Positions 5,976 to 13,223 of a stretch of 13,223 bases of DNA are shown in pieces. The notes under the pieces are model-generated. The model saw nothing but the letters and a program-made list of their open reading frames with translations. It did no database searches and was not told the DNA's origin. Location: the NCBI GenBank assembly GCA_007132635.1, contig SLOG01000247.1, positions 1 to 13,223 on the forward strand, written 5' to 3'. Numbering within the stretch: position 1 is the stretch's first letter; each line of letters begins with the position of its first letter. The position numbers and the translations under genes are program-made. This DNA is from Limnochordia bacterium (lineage in GTDB: Bacteria > Bacillota > Limnochordia > Darwinibacteriales > SLO01).

Positions 5976-6986
5976 CTAGCGGAATGCAACCAAGGCTTTA
6001 ACCACTTCCCTTTTTCTCACCGCCGTGAAAGCCTCGGACATGGAGTCCAGGGTGAACACTGCGCTACCGATCCACGGCTCAGCCCGCAATTCGTTTCGCT
6101 GCACAGCGCTCACGACTTCGTGATGGGTCTCCTCCTCGTCATAGGCACCCCCAGCCACTCGAATAGCGCCCCGGGCGTTTCTCGGATTCAAGCTGTTTCC
6201 TTCCAGGTCATCCATTCCATAGACGCCGATGGTCCCACTCGGTTTCAGATGCGGCAGCAGTCGGTCAAGTGTGCCTTGTCTGCCTACAGCGTCAATGATG
6301 AAATCGAAGGCCGCCGTTCCAGTCGCAAACGGCGCATCCTGCCGATAGTCATAGTATTCGGTGCACCCCAGTGCCTCGGCTGTGGGCTGCCGACTCGGAC
6401 TCCCCAGCATCACTACTCGCGCGGCCTGCAGCCGCGCAGCATGAGCCGCAAACGCGAGGCCGTTGCCCCCGCTGCCTGCAATCAGCACGGAGGCTCCCGG
6501 GATAAATCCCATACGCCGCAGATAGCTCAGAGTCTCCCGCCAGGTGATGATCATCGGCGCGTCGATTGGATCGATCCCCATGGGAATCACCTGATTAACC
6601 CGGTACGCATCCCATTCGCGGCGGTTTATTCCCGCCGCGGCCATGGCCCAATGGTCGCGAGCAAGACCGAACTCTGCGAAGCCGCCCCAAGTGGCGGTCA
6701 GGCCGCTGCCTACCGGCGGACAATAACCCACGCGCGTCACCAAATCTCCCACCGAAAAGTGCCTAACGTTTGGACCGACACTGACCACTTGGCCGATGCT
6801 CTCATGCCCCGGTATTGTCGGCAAGGCCTGCGTAAACGGGAAAATCCCGTCAACAATGTGGGTGTCTGTCCCTGAACATAGGGTTCCATAAAGGATCTTG
6901 CAGAGTACGCCATAGGCGCCTAATTCCTGCTCAGGCACTGTTTCTACTACAAGCTTGCCCGGTTCGCGAAGTACCGCTGCCTTCAT
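5976..6986 (-). CDS. Zinc-dependent medium-chain alcohol/polyol dehydrogenase
   Basis: Cytosolic NAD(P)-dependent oxidoreductase of the medium-chain (MDR, threonine/sorbitol dehydrogenase-like) superfamily, 336 residues. The N-terminal GroES-like domain has the catalytic zinc ligands C37 (GTLCSGTDTH) and H61-E62 (PGHESIGQVV). The Rossmann domain begins near 165 with the nucleotide motif IAGSGGNG (169-176). The four-cysteine structural zinc loop of classical ADHs is absent; that region (about 88-105) reads YCPPVGSGLTATWGGFAEF. The open frame extends upstream to 7088, but the ATG at 6986 is chosen because it gives the normal MKAAVLREPG start and has GAGGGGTGAG just upstream. The gene begins 13 bp after the aldo/keto reductase stop, so the two are cotranscribed. 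A role in oxidising or reducing a sugar, polyol or lactaldehyde-type intermediate is inferred. Confidence 0.9.
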   Translation of the reverse strand: MKAAVLREPGKLVVETVPEQELGAYGVLCKILYGTLCSGTDTHIVDGIFPFTQALPTIPGHESIGQVVSVGPNVRHFSVGDLVTRVGYCPPVGSGLTATWGGFAEFGLARDHWAMAAAGINRREWDAYRVNQVIPMGIDPIDAPMIITWRETLSYLRRMGFIPGASVLIAGSGGNGLAFAAHAARLQAARVVMLGSPSRQPTAEALGCTEYYDYRQDAPFATGTAAFDFIIDAVGRQGTLDRLLPHLKPSGTIGVYGMDDLEGNSLNPRNARGAIRVAGGAYDEEETHHEVVSAVQRNELRAEPWIGSAVFTLDSMSEAFTAVRKREVVKALVAFR

Positions 6987-6989
6987 AGA

Positions 6990-6999
6990 CTCACCCCTC
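6990..6999 (-). promoter_or_regulatory. Ribosome binding site fixing the dehydrogenase start
   Basis: GAGGGGTGAG on the minus strand lies immediately before the ATG at 6986 and right after the aldo/keto reductase stop (7000-7002). It supports this ATG over the long upstream extension, which would overlap the previous gene by 89 bp. Confidence 0.75.
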
Positions 7000-7983
7000 T
7001 CAACGCGCTTCCCAAGGTCCATGGAATTCTCGGCCGAAAGGCAGACCAAAGGGCTCTTCGAACGGCCGAAAAGGGACCAACGCAGCAATCCGATCGAGCT
7101 CTTCTAAGACCGATGCAGAGAGCGGGCCGCGCTCCACCGCAGCCACGTTGCTCTCGACTTCTTCTTCACGCCGGCTCCCCATGAGAACAGTCGATATCTG
7201 CGGGTTAGAGATCACGAAACGAAGAGCTAGCTCTGGAAGCGGCATGTTCAGATCCTCGGCCAAGCGGTACAGCTTCTGAAACTGCTTCTGCCGCGGACTG
7301 CTCAGCCACCAGGCCCCCGTATCGACTTCGGGATGCTGCACCGCAAGGGCACCCTGCTGCAACGGCGAACCGATGATTATACCCATTCCCTGCTCGACCG
7401 CCGCCGGAAGCACTGCATGTTCAGCCTCTCGCCACAAAAGGCTGTAGTTAAACGCTGTTAACACCACGTCGAAAAAGCCAGTCTTGATGAGATGCGGCAG
7501 CTGGTAAGCTGTCGTTCCACCCAGACCCGTAAAGCGTACGAGGCCTTCGTTTTTTAGGTCTTGGAGCACATCCAACACCGGACCCGAAAAACCGATCCGG
7601 TCGGACCACCAGTCGTACTGGCCGGGACGGTCTGGTTCATGGATCATCAGGATTTCGATGGACTCTCGCCCCAGCAGACGCAGACTCTCTTTCACGGAAC
7701 CGCGCAGCTGTTCGGGGTCCTTCGGATCGAAGGGCTGCGGCCGGCCACCTAGTTTGGTTGAGAGAACAACGGGTTCGTGCACACTAGCCAAAGCCTTGCC
7801 CAAAGCCTCTTCGCTGTTGCCATAATTTGGGGCTGTATCGATATAGTTAACACCCAGCTCTACTGCTCGCTGCACAACACGGTTAGCTTCCGCTTGCTCG
7901 GCGGCAAACGAAGCCACGAACAGACCACCTAGGGACAATTCACTGATGTCAAGACCGGTACGACCCAGAGGACGCGTGCGCAT
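7000..7983 (-). CDS. Aldo/keto reductase
   Basis: NAD(P)H-dependent oxidoreductase with the AKR TIM barrel, 327 residues. The start MRTRPLGRTGLDISELSLGG is typical. The catalytic tetrad is visible: D49 and Y54 (IDTAPNYGNSEE), K77 (STKLGG) and H115 (LMIHEPD). The C-terminal cofactor motif NPQISTVLMGSRREEEVESN matches the 2'-phosphate or adenosine-binding region. The ATG at 7983 is preferred to the GTG at 7992 because AGGTGA (7989-7994) then lies five bases upstream, while the GTG is part of that site. This branch includes D-threo-aldose 1-dehydrogenase / L-fucose dehydrogenase-type enzymes, which would suit its place beside fucI, but substrate cannot be read from the sequence. It is followed after 13 bp by the dehydrogenase, forming a redox pair. 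Confidence 0.92.
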   Translation of the reverse strand: MRTRPLGRTGLDISELSLGGLFVASFAAEQAEANRVVQRAVELGVNYIDTAPNYGNSEEALGKALASVHEPVVLSTKLGGRPQPFDPKDPEQLRGSVKESLRLLGRESIEILMIHEPDRPGQYDWWSDRIGFSGPVLDVLQDLKNEGLVRFTGLGGTTAYQLPHLIKTGFFDVVLTAFNYSLLWREAEHAVLPAAVEQGMGIIIGSPLQQGALAVQHPEVDTGAWWLSSPRQKQFQKLYRLAEDLNMPLPELALRFVISNPQISTVLMGSRREEEVESNVAAVERGPLSASVLEELDRIAALVPFRPFEEPFGLPFGREFHGPWEAR

Positions 7984-8020
7984 CCGTTTCACCTCAATTC
8001 AAGGATTGTCGAAAGATAGT

Positions 8021-8067
8021 GTCTTAAAGAAAGGAAAGAAGGGGCCAGCAGCACACTGACACCCTTC
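8021..8067 (-). terminator. Candidate terminator or attenuating hairpin after fucI
   Basis: Read on the minus strand, GAAGGG-T-GTCAG pairs with CTGGC-CCCTTC (one bulged T, one G-U) around a 7-base loop at 8038-8067, followed by a pyrimidine run (TTTCCTTTCTTT) down to 8026. It begins about 20 bases after the fucI stop. It would reduce or end transcription before the two oxidoreductase genes. The U-run is interrupted by Cs, so efficiency is uncertain. Confidence 0.5.
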
Positions 8068-8087
8068 CTTACATAGAACACAGGAAA

Positions 8088-9914
8088 CTATTTCTCGTAC
8101 AGAGGGCCGAAATTCTCACAGGCCCGATAGTCTGCCGATTCCGAATCCGACGTCCCGAAGGCCGCCCAAGTACTCGGCCGGAATATCCGCGATTCGGGTA
8201 CGTTATGCATACACACAGGAATACGCAGCATGGACGCCAGCGTAATTAAATCCGCTCCCACATGTCCATAGCTGAAGGAGCCGTGGTTGGCGCCCCAGTT
8301 GGCCATGACAGAATACACATCGGTGAAGGAGCCTTTCCCCGTGAGGGTCGGAGCAAACCAAGTCGTCGGCCAGGTGGGATCCGTTCGTTGGTTGAGCGTT
8401 TCATGCACATCGGCAGGGAGTTCCACAGTGTAGCCTTCGGCAATGTGGAGTACAGGGCCCAGCCCCTTAATCAAGTTAATGCGCGAAAGCGTTACGGGCA
8501 TGCCGCCTTTGGTCAAGAAATTGGACGACCAACCGCCGCCGCGGAAGTAGCCCGTGTTGGCCGGACACCAACGGGTAGCATCAAGGCAGGCTTGTCCTTC
8601 CTCTGGATCAATCTCCCAGAAGGGCTTCATAACAGGCTTTCCATCCTCCATCTGCTCACCCGTACCGTCAAGAGCTGCTGGGCCGGAGTTAATCAGGTGG
8701 ATGAGACCGTTCTCGCCCACACCCTGGAGTTTATGGCCGGTGACCCGCTCCACGGCTTCCGGACTCCAATACGTCCGTACGTCGGCAAACACCTGCGCTG
8801 TCTTGGTCAGAAGATGACCGAAGAGCATAGCGGTAGCGTTGAGGCAGTCGTTTTCGGTAGCCACGATGAATGGCTCCCGAATCCCGTTCCAATCAAAAGA
8901 CGAGGTCAGCATGGCTTCCAGAAAATCTCCATTGGGGAGGTGATCTGTCCACTGGCGCTGGCCCTGGAATCCCGAGGCGATGGCGTTATGTCCTAAGGCT
9001 TCTTCGCCAAATCCCAAGGGGGCAAGTTTGGGATTGCCGATCATGAGATCCCGGGCGATGAGCGTCATCTTCACAACAAACTCCCAATCTCCGTCCTTCT
9101 GCTCCCTGGTCCGCTGTTCGCCGGGCTCGTTATTATCTGGACCTTCTTGGCAGTTCTCCTTCACCCAAGCCAGTGCCCGCTCGTATTCCTCGGGGTCGTA
9201 AATCCCCTCGTTGATGCGGCGAACGAATTCTGTCATGTCGACATATTCGCAACGCATCCCGAGGTAGTCCTCAAAGAAATCCGCATCAACGATGGAACCG
9301 GCGATACCCATAGAAACGCTGCCCATGGCCAGGTAGGATTTGTCCCGCATTTCGGCGACCGCCAATCCCGCATTGACAAAACGCAGGAGCTTGTCCTTCA
9401 CGTCATTGGGGATGGACGTATCGCCAGCGTCTTGTACATCCTTACCGTAGATACAGAATGCCGGCAGGCCTTTCTGGTTGTGGGCAGCCAATACAGCAGC
9501 CAAATAGACTGCACCCGGACGTTCTGTACCGTTGAATCCCCATACAGCCTTGGGCCGCAGCGGGTTCATGTCCATCGTCTCGGAACCATAGCACCAACAG
9601 GGAGTCACTGTCAGCGAAACCCCAACGTGCTCATTGGCAAACTTCTCCTCAGCCTCAGCAGCCTCGGCAACGCCGCCGATACATGAGTCGGCAATAACGC
9701 ACTCGACGGGCATTCCGTTGGCGTGCCTGAGATTATCGGTGATCAGTTTGGCGGCCGCCTTAGCCATATTCATGGTCTGTTCTTCTAGGGACTCACGCAC
9801 TCCTCGCCGCCTTCCGTCAATCGTCGGCCGAATACCGACTTTCGGCATGGCTCCTCTGAGTCGCCGAACCGGCTCATTCACGGTCAAACTCTTACCATCT
9901 GCCATTATCTTCAT
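8088..9914 (-). CDS. fucI: L-fucose isomerase
   Basis: Cytosolic Mn-dependent aldose-ketose isomerase converting L-fucose to L-fuculose (often also D-arabinose to D-ribulose), the first step of fucose catabolism. The 608-residue protein follows E. coli FucI (591 residues) almost throughout. Landmarks are KVGIRPTIDGRRRGVRESLE near 25-44, TPCWCYGSETMDM at 104-116, GFNGTERPGAVYLAA at 126-140, and the metal ligands E354 (VATENDCLN), D378 (QVFADVRTYW) and H544 (WGANHGSF), equivalent to E337, D361 and H528. The N-terminus is about 17 residues longer than in E. coli. GGGAGG is only two bases before the ATG at 9914 but 11 before an in-frame ATG at 9905, so MADGK at 9905 may be the real start; ATG 9848 also has a GAGGAG. 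It follows the amidase by 59 bp. No fuculokinase or aldolase gene is in the window. Confidence 0.98.
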   Translation of the reverse strand: MKIMADGKSLTVNEPVRRLRGAMPKVGIRPTIDGRRRGVRESLEEQTMNMAKAAAKLITDNLRHANGMPVECVIADSCIGGVAEAAEAEEKFANEHVGVSLTVTPCWCYGSETMDMNPLRPKAVWGFNGTERPGAVYLAAVLAAHNQKGLPAFCIYGKDVQDAGDTSIPNDVKDKLLRFVNAGLAVAEMRDKSYLAMGSVSMGIAGSIVDADFFEDYLGMRCEYVDMTEFVRRINEGIYDPEEYERALAWVKENCQEGPDNNEPGEQRTREQKDGDWEFVVKMTLIARDLMIGNPKLAPLGFGEEALGHNAIASGFQGQRQWTDHLPNGDFLEAMLTSSFDWNGIREPFIVATENDCLNATAMLFGHLLTKTAQVFADVRTYWSPEAVERVTGHKLQGVGENGLIHLINSGPAALDGTGEQMEDGKPVMKPFWEIDPEEGQACLDATRWCPANTGYFRGGGWSSNFLTKGGMPVTLSRINLIKGLGPVLHIAEGYTVELPADVHETLNQRTDPTWPTTWFAPTLTGKGSFTDVYSVMANWGANHGSFSYGHVGADLITLASMLRIPVCMHNVPESRIFRPSTWAAFGTSDSESADYRACENFGPLYEK

Positions 9915-9973
9915 TCCCTCCCAGTAAAAAATCGTCGCATTTGCACTGATGTCAAACTCGCATCATAACTTCT

Positions 9974-10792
9974 CTACCGGTCACGCAAATCCTTCCCGTA
10001 CAGCTCTGGCCGCAGCTGGCTGAGGAGCGGAAGCTGGCGACGCACATCGTCGAGGCGATCCCGCTGAAGTTCAGCCGCCACCGCTGCCGGTCCCGAACCC
10101 GTCTCTGCCAGCACAACCCCCCAGGGGTCCACCACCATCGAATGTCCATAGGCAGTAAACGGGGCCGCATCATCCCGAGCCGGAGCCGCCCCCACGACAT
10201 AGACTTGGTTGTCAACCGCACGGACTTTGAGTAAATCCGCCCAATGCGCTGCACCCGTCGGCGCGCTGAAGGCCGCAGGTACGATAATGACATCGGCGCC
10301 TGCCATAACCAACGCCCGAAACAGTTCGGGAAAACGCAGGTCGTAGCAGATGGCCAACCCTACTGACCACGCCCCAACGGTGAATAACGTCAGCGATCCG
10401 CCTGGTGTCAGGACGTCCGACTCCCGTACGGAGGGTCCACCAGCAATATCAACATCGAAGAGATGCGTCTTGCGGTACCGCGCAACAGTGCGGCCGGCCG
10501 GGTCAAAGACAAAGCAGGTGTTAAAGATATCCAAACCGACCCTCTCGGGGACCGTCCCGGCCACAATCGTAACCTGTTTCTCCCGTGCCAGACAGGCCAG
10601 TGGCTGCAGGCCGTGACTGGGCGGTTCTTCCTCGGCATAGTCCGGAAACCGCTCCACCACGTATGGGCACACAAACATTTCTGGAAGTACGATCAAGTCG
10701 GCAGCCGCAACCGAACGGATCTGTGCCATCGCGTTGTCTACATTCGCGCTTCTGTTCTCTATCACTGCCGTTTGGAGAACTGTCACTCGCAT
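9974..10792 (-). CDS. Carbon-nitrogen hydrolase, Nit2/omega-amidase-like
   Basis: Cytosolic amidase of the nitrilase superfamily, 272 residues. The Glu-Lys-Cys triad is E38 (LIVLPEMF), K108 (RYRKTHLFD) and C149 (LAICYDLRFPEL). Overall it tracks omega-amidase Nit2, with FDVDIAGGPSVRES after the lysine and the stretches RAVDNQVYVV, APARDD, YGHSMVVDPWG and LRPELY. Nit2 hydrolyses 2-oxoglutaramate or 2-oxosuccinamate to the 2-oxoacid and ammonia; bacterial relatives also deaminate other small amides such as deaminated glutathione. The ATG at 10792 is chosen over upstream in-frame codons because GGGAGGGG sits eight bases before it. The start overlaps the end of the glycoside hydrolase gene by 10 bp (ATGCGAGTGA), implying translational coupling. 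An amidase between a glycosidase and a sugar isomerase is unusual, and its substrate here is unknown. Confidence 0.92.
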   Translation of the reverse strand: MRVTVLQTAVIENRSANVDNAMAQIRSVAAADLIVLPEMFVCPYVVERFPDYAEEEPPSHGLQPLACLAREKQVTIVAGTVPERVGLDIFNTCFVFDPAGRTVARYRKTHLFDVDIAGGPSVRESDVLTPGGSLTLFTVGAWSVGLAICYDLRFPELFRALVMAGADVIIVPAAFSAPTGAAHWADLLKVRAVDNQVYVVGAAPARDDAAPFTAYGHSMVVDPWGVVLAETGSGPAAVAAELQRDRLDDVRRQLPLLSQLRPELYGKDLRDR

Positions 10793-13223
10793 GATGAACT
10801 CCCCTCCCAAACGACAGTCACTTCGCCAGCCAAACCCGAGGGCTGCAGTTCATCAATCATATCTCGCTCGAGGTCCGTGTACAGGCGCGTGGCACGCCAT
10901 TCGTCGATAATCGAGGTGAAATGCGGCCAGTACTCCGAGTACGTCGCCTTTGCTGTTGGCTCGGCTAAATCGGGATCGAGACAACGGTTAAACCAAAGGT
11001 TGACAACACGCACTTCGACTTCGTTGCGTCCTTCGCGAACACAGCGCGTGATGTCCACTTCATAGGGGCGTTTGATAACAGCCCCTGCCCGAATACCGTT
11101 AATCCAGACGTCCGCCGCCTCGTGAACAGCCGAGAAACGCAGCCAATAGCGCCCGTCTTTCTTGGATGCCAGAGTGAAGTGATTCGTATACGTTCCCTGG
11201 CCACAGAAGTACCGGCTCTCCGGCAGGGTCTCCCAAGTCCGCAGTTCGCCAATATTCCAGGGCTGTCCCAAACTAGGAAGCGTCAGCGTCCAGTCCGCAG
11301 GCAGCGTCACCGCTGTTTCACGAGTGGGGAGGCCTGCAGGCACCGGCAAACCCAAGACGGGTGTGAAGACGGCAAAGCAGGACCCACCCGCCGGAAGGGT
11401 CAGACGGAGAGTGGTCGTCCTGCCTTCTCGCGTCACGGCCTGTGGCTGAAAGATCGTTCCCGTCCAAGGATCCAACAGCACACAGCCCGACGGAACCGCG
11501 GCAAATGCAGCTTCCACTGGCGCTCGCTCCCGCGACACATTGGCCAAGAAAAAGATCTCCTCCTCGCCGTCGCGGCGGTGAACGTAACCCACTGTACTCT
11601 GCGGGCTCCTGACGCAGCAGTCCGGCGTCTGTGCCTGGTGCAGCGCCTGCAAAAGCCCCTCGTCTCGGTCAGCCACACGTATCGTCCGGCCGCTGCCGAC
11701 AGAGTGCCAGACCCCCCACTCATCCGAGAAGAGAGGCTGCATCAGTTCCTGCACACGACGTGCTTTGGCCTCGCTGTTCCGGAAGCCGCAGCCTAAGTGG
11801 GGTATTGTCTCGACGGCGATAAGAGTTCCCCCTTGCCGAACGAAATCCGCTAAGGATTCCGCGACACTCTCAGGCACACGTTCTACACCGATAAGCAGCA
11901 GCGTCCGGTAGGTATTGCCATGGAGCAGAAGACCCTGCGTTGAACTCGAGCCCAGCTTCGTCAACGCATCATCATTGAGAAAGTCAAACCAGTATCCCGC
12001 TTTCTGCACAGCCGTGAGGGCATCTCGGCCGAAATGGGACTCCAGACGCATACTCATGTGCAGCTCAGCCATGGGGTTTTGGGCCCAAATATCGTGCTGC
12101 GGCAGATAGATGCCGACCTCGGCCACGCTACGCCCGCGCTGAAGCATCGCGCTCACACGATGGATGTACTGCGACACATCGGCGTAAAAAGGCCACCACG
12201 TATTGGTGTGAGAAATCATGGATGACGCGTAGAACACCCAGCCTGGTTCTCCCGCCGCTTCGGGCGAATAGCTGTACCCATGGTTGATGATATGGTTCAT
12301 GCCGTCTAGGAATATGGCGTCTGCCGCCAGTTTGATCATCTCCAGATTGACCAAGAAACGAGGCATCCGAAGCCATGTGAATGATTCATTGGACACCAGA
12401 GGCCGATCATACACATGGGCTGCCGAAGAAGCAAGCCGTCGGTGTACTGTGTTGACTTCATACACGTCTCCTTCGCCGAACGTCTCCCCTTCAGGTATGT
12501 GGGCCGAACCGTAAGCACGCAGAATATCACCCCACGTCCCGTGCGCCTGCACCCTCGACTGAACACCGCGGGCCTCACACCATGCGGTCAGCGGGTCGAA
12601 GAAATTTTCGATGGTCAATTCTGACATAGTTTGGTAGAAATCATGTCGAACGTCCGCCGCACCATGACCTTGGTTCCAGAGGAGCGGCAGGTACGGCTGC
12701 AGCTGGTAGCCTCGCCGTTTGGCGAATTCCTCCAAAAGGCTTGGCGTCCAGTTGTTACCTTCCAGCTCAATGGAATCACAGAAGACACTGCGCACGTTTA
12801 CGGACCCCAATGAATCCAGGATAACAGCACCGAGGTGCTCAAAATACAACTCCGCTACGTCCCGCCGGCAGTGATCCATGGCATAGCCTTCCATACCGGG
12901 CATAGCTTTGCCCACCTGCTGCCGGTACCTGCCCGAAACAAAGAGCGTGACCTGCCATTCACCCGGCGGAATCTCCAAGTCCCGAAACGCGTAGCCGTAA
13001 GGCCACGAATAGATCCAGGTCCGCTCCAGTTTCTCTGTGATGTCGCGCAGCGATTCCGTCACCAGCTGGCCGCGCTCCACGCGGCCCATGACTGCACAGA
13101 CCGGGTCGCCCGCAAAGGCTCCGGTGTAGTCAAAAGAAAAAACGGACGGACCAGAGCACAGCTGTGAGTACGGTATCAGCAGGTTCGGGGCCATATCTTC
13201 GGTAATAAAGGGGCCGCCAAAAG
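10783..13223 (-). CDS. GH106-like glycoside hydrolase (alpha-L-rhamnosidase type), N-terminus beyond window
   Basis: Large glycosidase of the GH106 / alpha-L-rhamnosidase-like group; 813 codons are visible and the frame stays open through the right edge (GGPFITED precedes the first in-window Met at 13194). Counting from that Met: the signature FCDSIELEGNNWTPSLLEEF at 138-157 followed by RRGY (160-163), the QAHG turn at 216-219, and VSNESFTW with N269-E270. E143 and E270 are candidate catalytic acids. HTNTWWPFYAD at 329-339 is another family block. A flavodoxin-like domain (LLLIGVERVPESVAESLADF, TLIAVETIPHLG) follows, then a C-terminal galactose-binding jelly roll in about the last 150 residues (WLRFSAVHEAADVWINGIRAG). 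Signal peptide status is unknown because the N-terminus is missing. Location upstream of fucI suggests it releases a terminal deoxyhexose. Exact linkage specificity cannot be read. Confidence 0.88.
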   Translation of the reverse strand, partial: FGGPFITEDMAPNLLIPYSQLCSGPSVFSFDYTGAFAGDPVCAVMGRVERGQLVTESLRDITEKLERTWIYSWPYGYAFRDLEIPPGEWQVTLFVSGRYRQQVGKAMPGMEGYAMDHCRRDVAELYFEHLGAVILDSLGSVNVRSVFCDSIELEGNNWTPSLLEEFAKRRGYQLQPYLPLLWNQGHGAADVRHDFYQTMSELTIENFFDPLTAWCEARGVQSRVQAHGTWGDILRAYGSAHIPEGETFGEGDVYEVNTVHRRLASSAAHVYDRPLVSNESFTWLRMPRFLVNLEMIKLAADAIFLDGMNHIINHGYSYSPEAAGEPGWVFYASSMISHTNTWWPFYADVSQYIHRVSAMLQRGRSVAEVGIYLPQHDIWAQNPMAELHMSMRLESHFGRDALTAVQKAGYWFDFLNDDALTKLGSSSTQGLLLHGNTYRTLLLIGVERVPESVAESLADFVRQGGTLIAVETIPHLGCGFRNSEAKARRVQELMQPLFSDEWGVWHSVGSGRTIRVADRDEGLLQALHQAQTPDCCVRSPQSTVGYVHRRDGEEEIFFLANVSRERAPVEAAFAAVPSGCVLLDPWTGTIFQPQAVTREGRTTTLRLTLPAGGSCFAVFTPVLGLPVPAGLPTRETAVTLPADWTLTLPSLGQPWNIGELRTWETLPESRYFCGQGTYTNHFTLASKKDGRYWLRFSAVHEAADVWINGIRAGAVIKRPYEVDITRCVREGRNEVEVRVVNLWFNRCLDPDLAEPTAKATYSEYWPHFTSIIDEWRATRLYTDLERDMIDELQPSGLAGEVTVVWEGSSSCE
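10801..10808 (-). promoter_or_regulatory. Ribosome binding site of the amidase gene inside the hydrolase gene
   Basis: GGGAGGGG on the minus strand lies within the last codons of the glycoside hydrolase and eight bases before the amidase ATG at 10792. It decides that start and indicates coupled translation of the two genes. Confidence 0.8.

Noticed and set aside
6120..6875. Plus-strand open frame of 251 codons
   Set aside because: Lies entirely opposite the zinc dehydrogenase gene; its translation shows no domain, and the minus-strand product has clear family motifs.
8262..8996. Plus-strand open frame of 244 codons
   Set aside because: Antisense to fucI, which is unmistakable; composition of the translation is that of a reverse-strand shadow.
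9927..9955. Perfect TTGACA on the minus strand upstream of fucI as a promoter
   Set aside because: At 17 bp the -10 position reads GATTTT, a poor match, and the start of transcription would fall on the ribosome binding site.
11122..11796. Plus-strand open frame of 224 codons
   Set aside because: Antisense to the GH106-like gene; Arg/Pro-rich translation with no recognisable fold.
1..13223. CRISPR array, tRNA/rRNA genes, insertion sequence or phage signature
   Set aside because: No regularly spaced repeats, no cloverleaf-like sequences, no transposase or integrase motifs and no terminal inverted repeats were seen in either strand.

Overview
This 13.2 kb window is dense bacterial DNA with short intergenic gaps, strong AGGAGG-type ribosome binding sites, several GTG starts and a few recognisable sigma-70-type promoters. 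The content suggests an anaerobic or fermentative plant- or glycan-degrading bacterium, perhaps a deep-branching Bacillota-type lineage. That placement is inference: no rRNA or other marker gene is present. The family 5 binding protein is exported without a lipobox, which fits a diderm envelope somewhat better than a classical Gram-positive one.

Left part (1-3999): mixed strands. A DeoR-family regulator, cut by the left edge, is divergent from a two-gene plus-strand pair: a free methionine-(R)-sulfoxide reductase and a uroporphyrinogen-decarboxylase-like protein of the methyltransferase superfamily. Convergent with these are a Cys-type glutathione peroxidase with its own promoter and an FmdB-type zinc-ribbon protein. 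A 187-bp divergent control region holding a perfect 10-bp inverted repeat separates fmdB from an unrecognised 135-residue protein. That gene ends at a strong, probably two-way terminator.

Right part (4024-13223): all minus strand, read from right to left. The order is a large GH106-like (alpha-L-rhamnosidase type) glycoside hydrolase cut by the right edge, a Nit2/omega-amidase-like carbon-nitrogen hydrolase whose start overlaps the hydrolase stop by 10 bp, L-fucose isomerase (fucI), an aldo/keto reductase, a medium-chain zinc alcohol dehydrogenase, and a family 5 ABC substrate-binding protein with its own good promoter. This reads as a 6-deoxyhexose (fucose/rhamnose) glycan utilisation locus: capture of an oligosaccharide, removal of a terminal deoxysugar, aldose-ketose isomerisation and redox interconversion. 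A DeoR regulator fits such a locus, but it lies about 3.5 kb from the nearest gene of this block, so the link is a guess.

No kinase, aldolase or transporter permease is present, so the pathway is incomplete here. No tRNA, rRNA, CRISPR array or insertion sequence was seen. The points most worth a second look are the amidase translationally coupled to the glycosidase, the isomerase next to two oxidoreductases, the UroD-like protein lacking the zinc HxC motif, and the unrecognised gene with its symmetric divergent promoter region.
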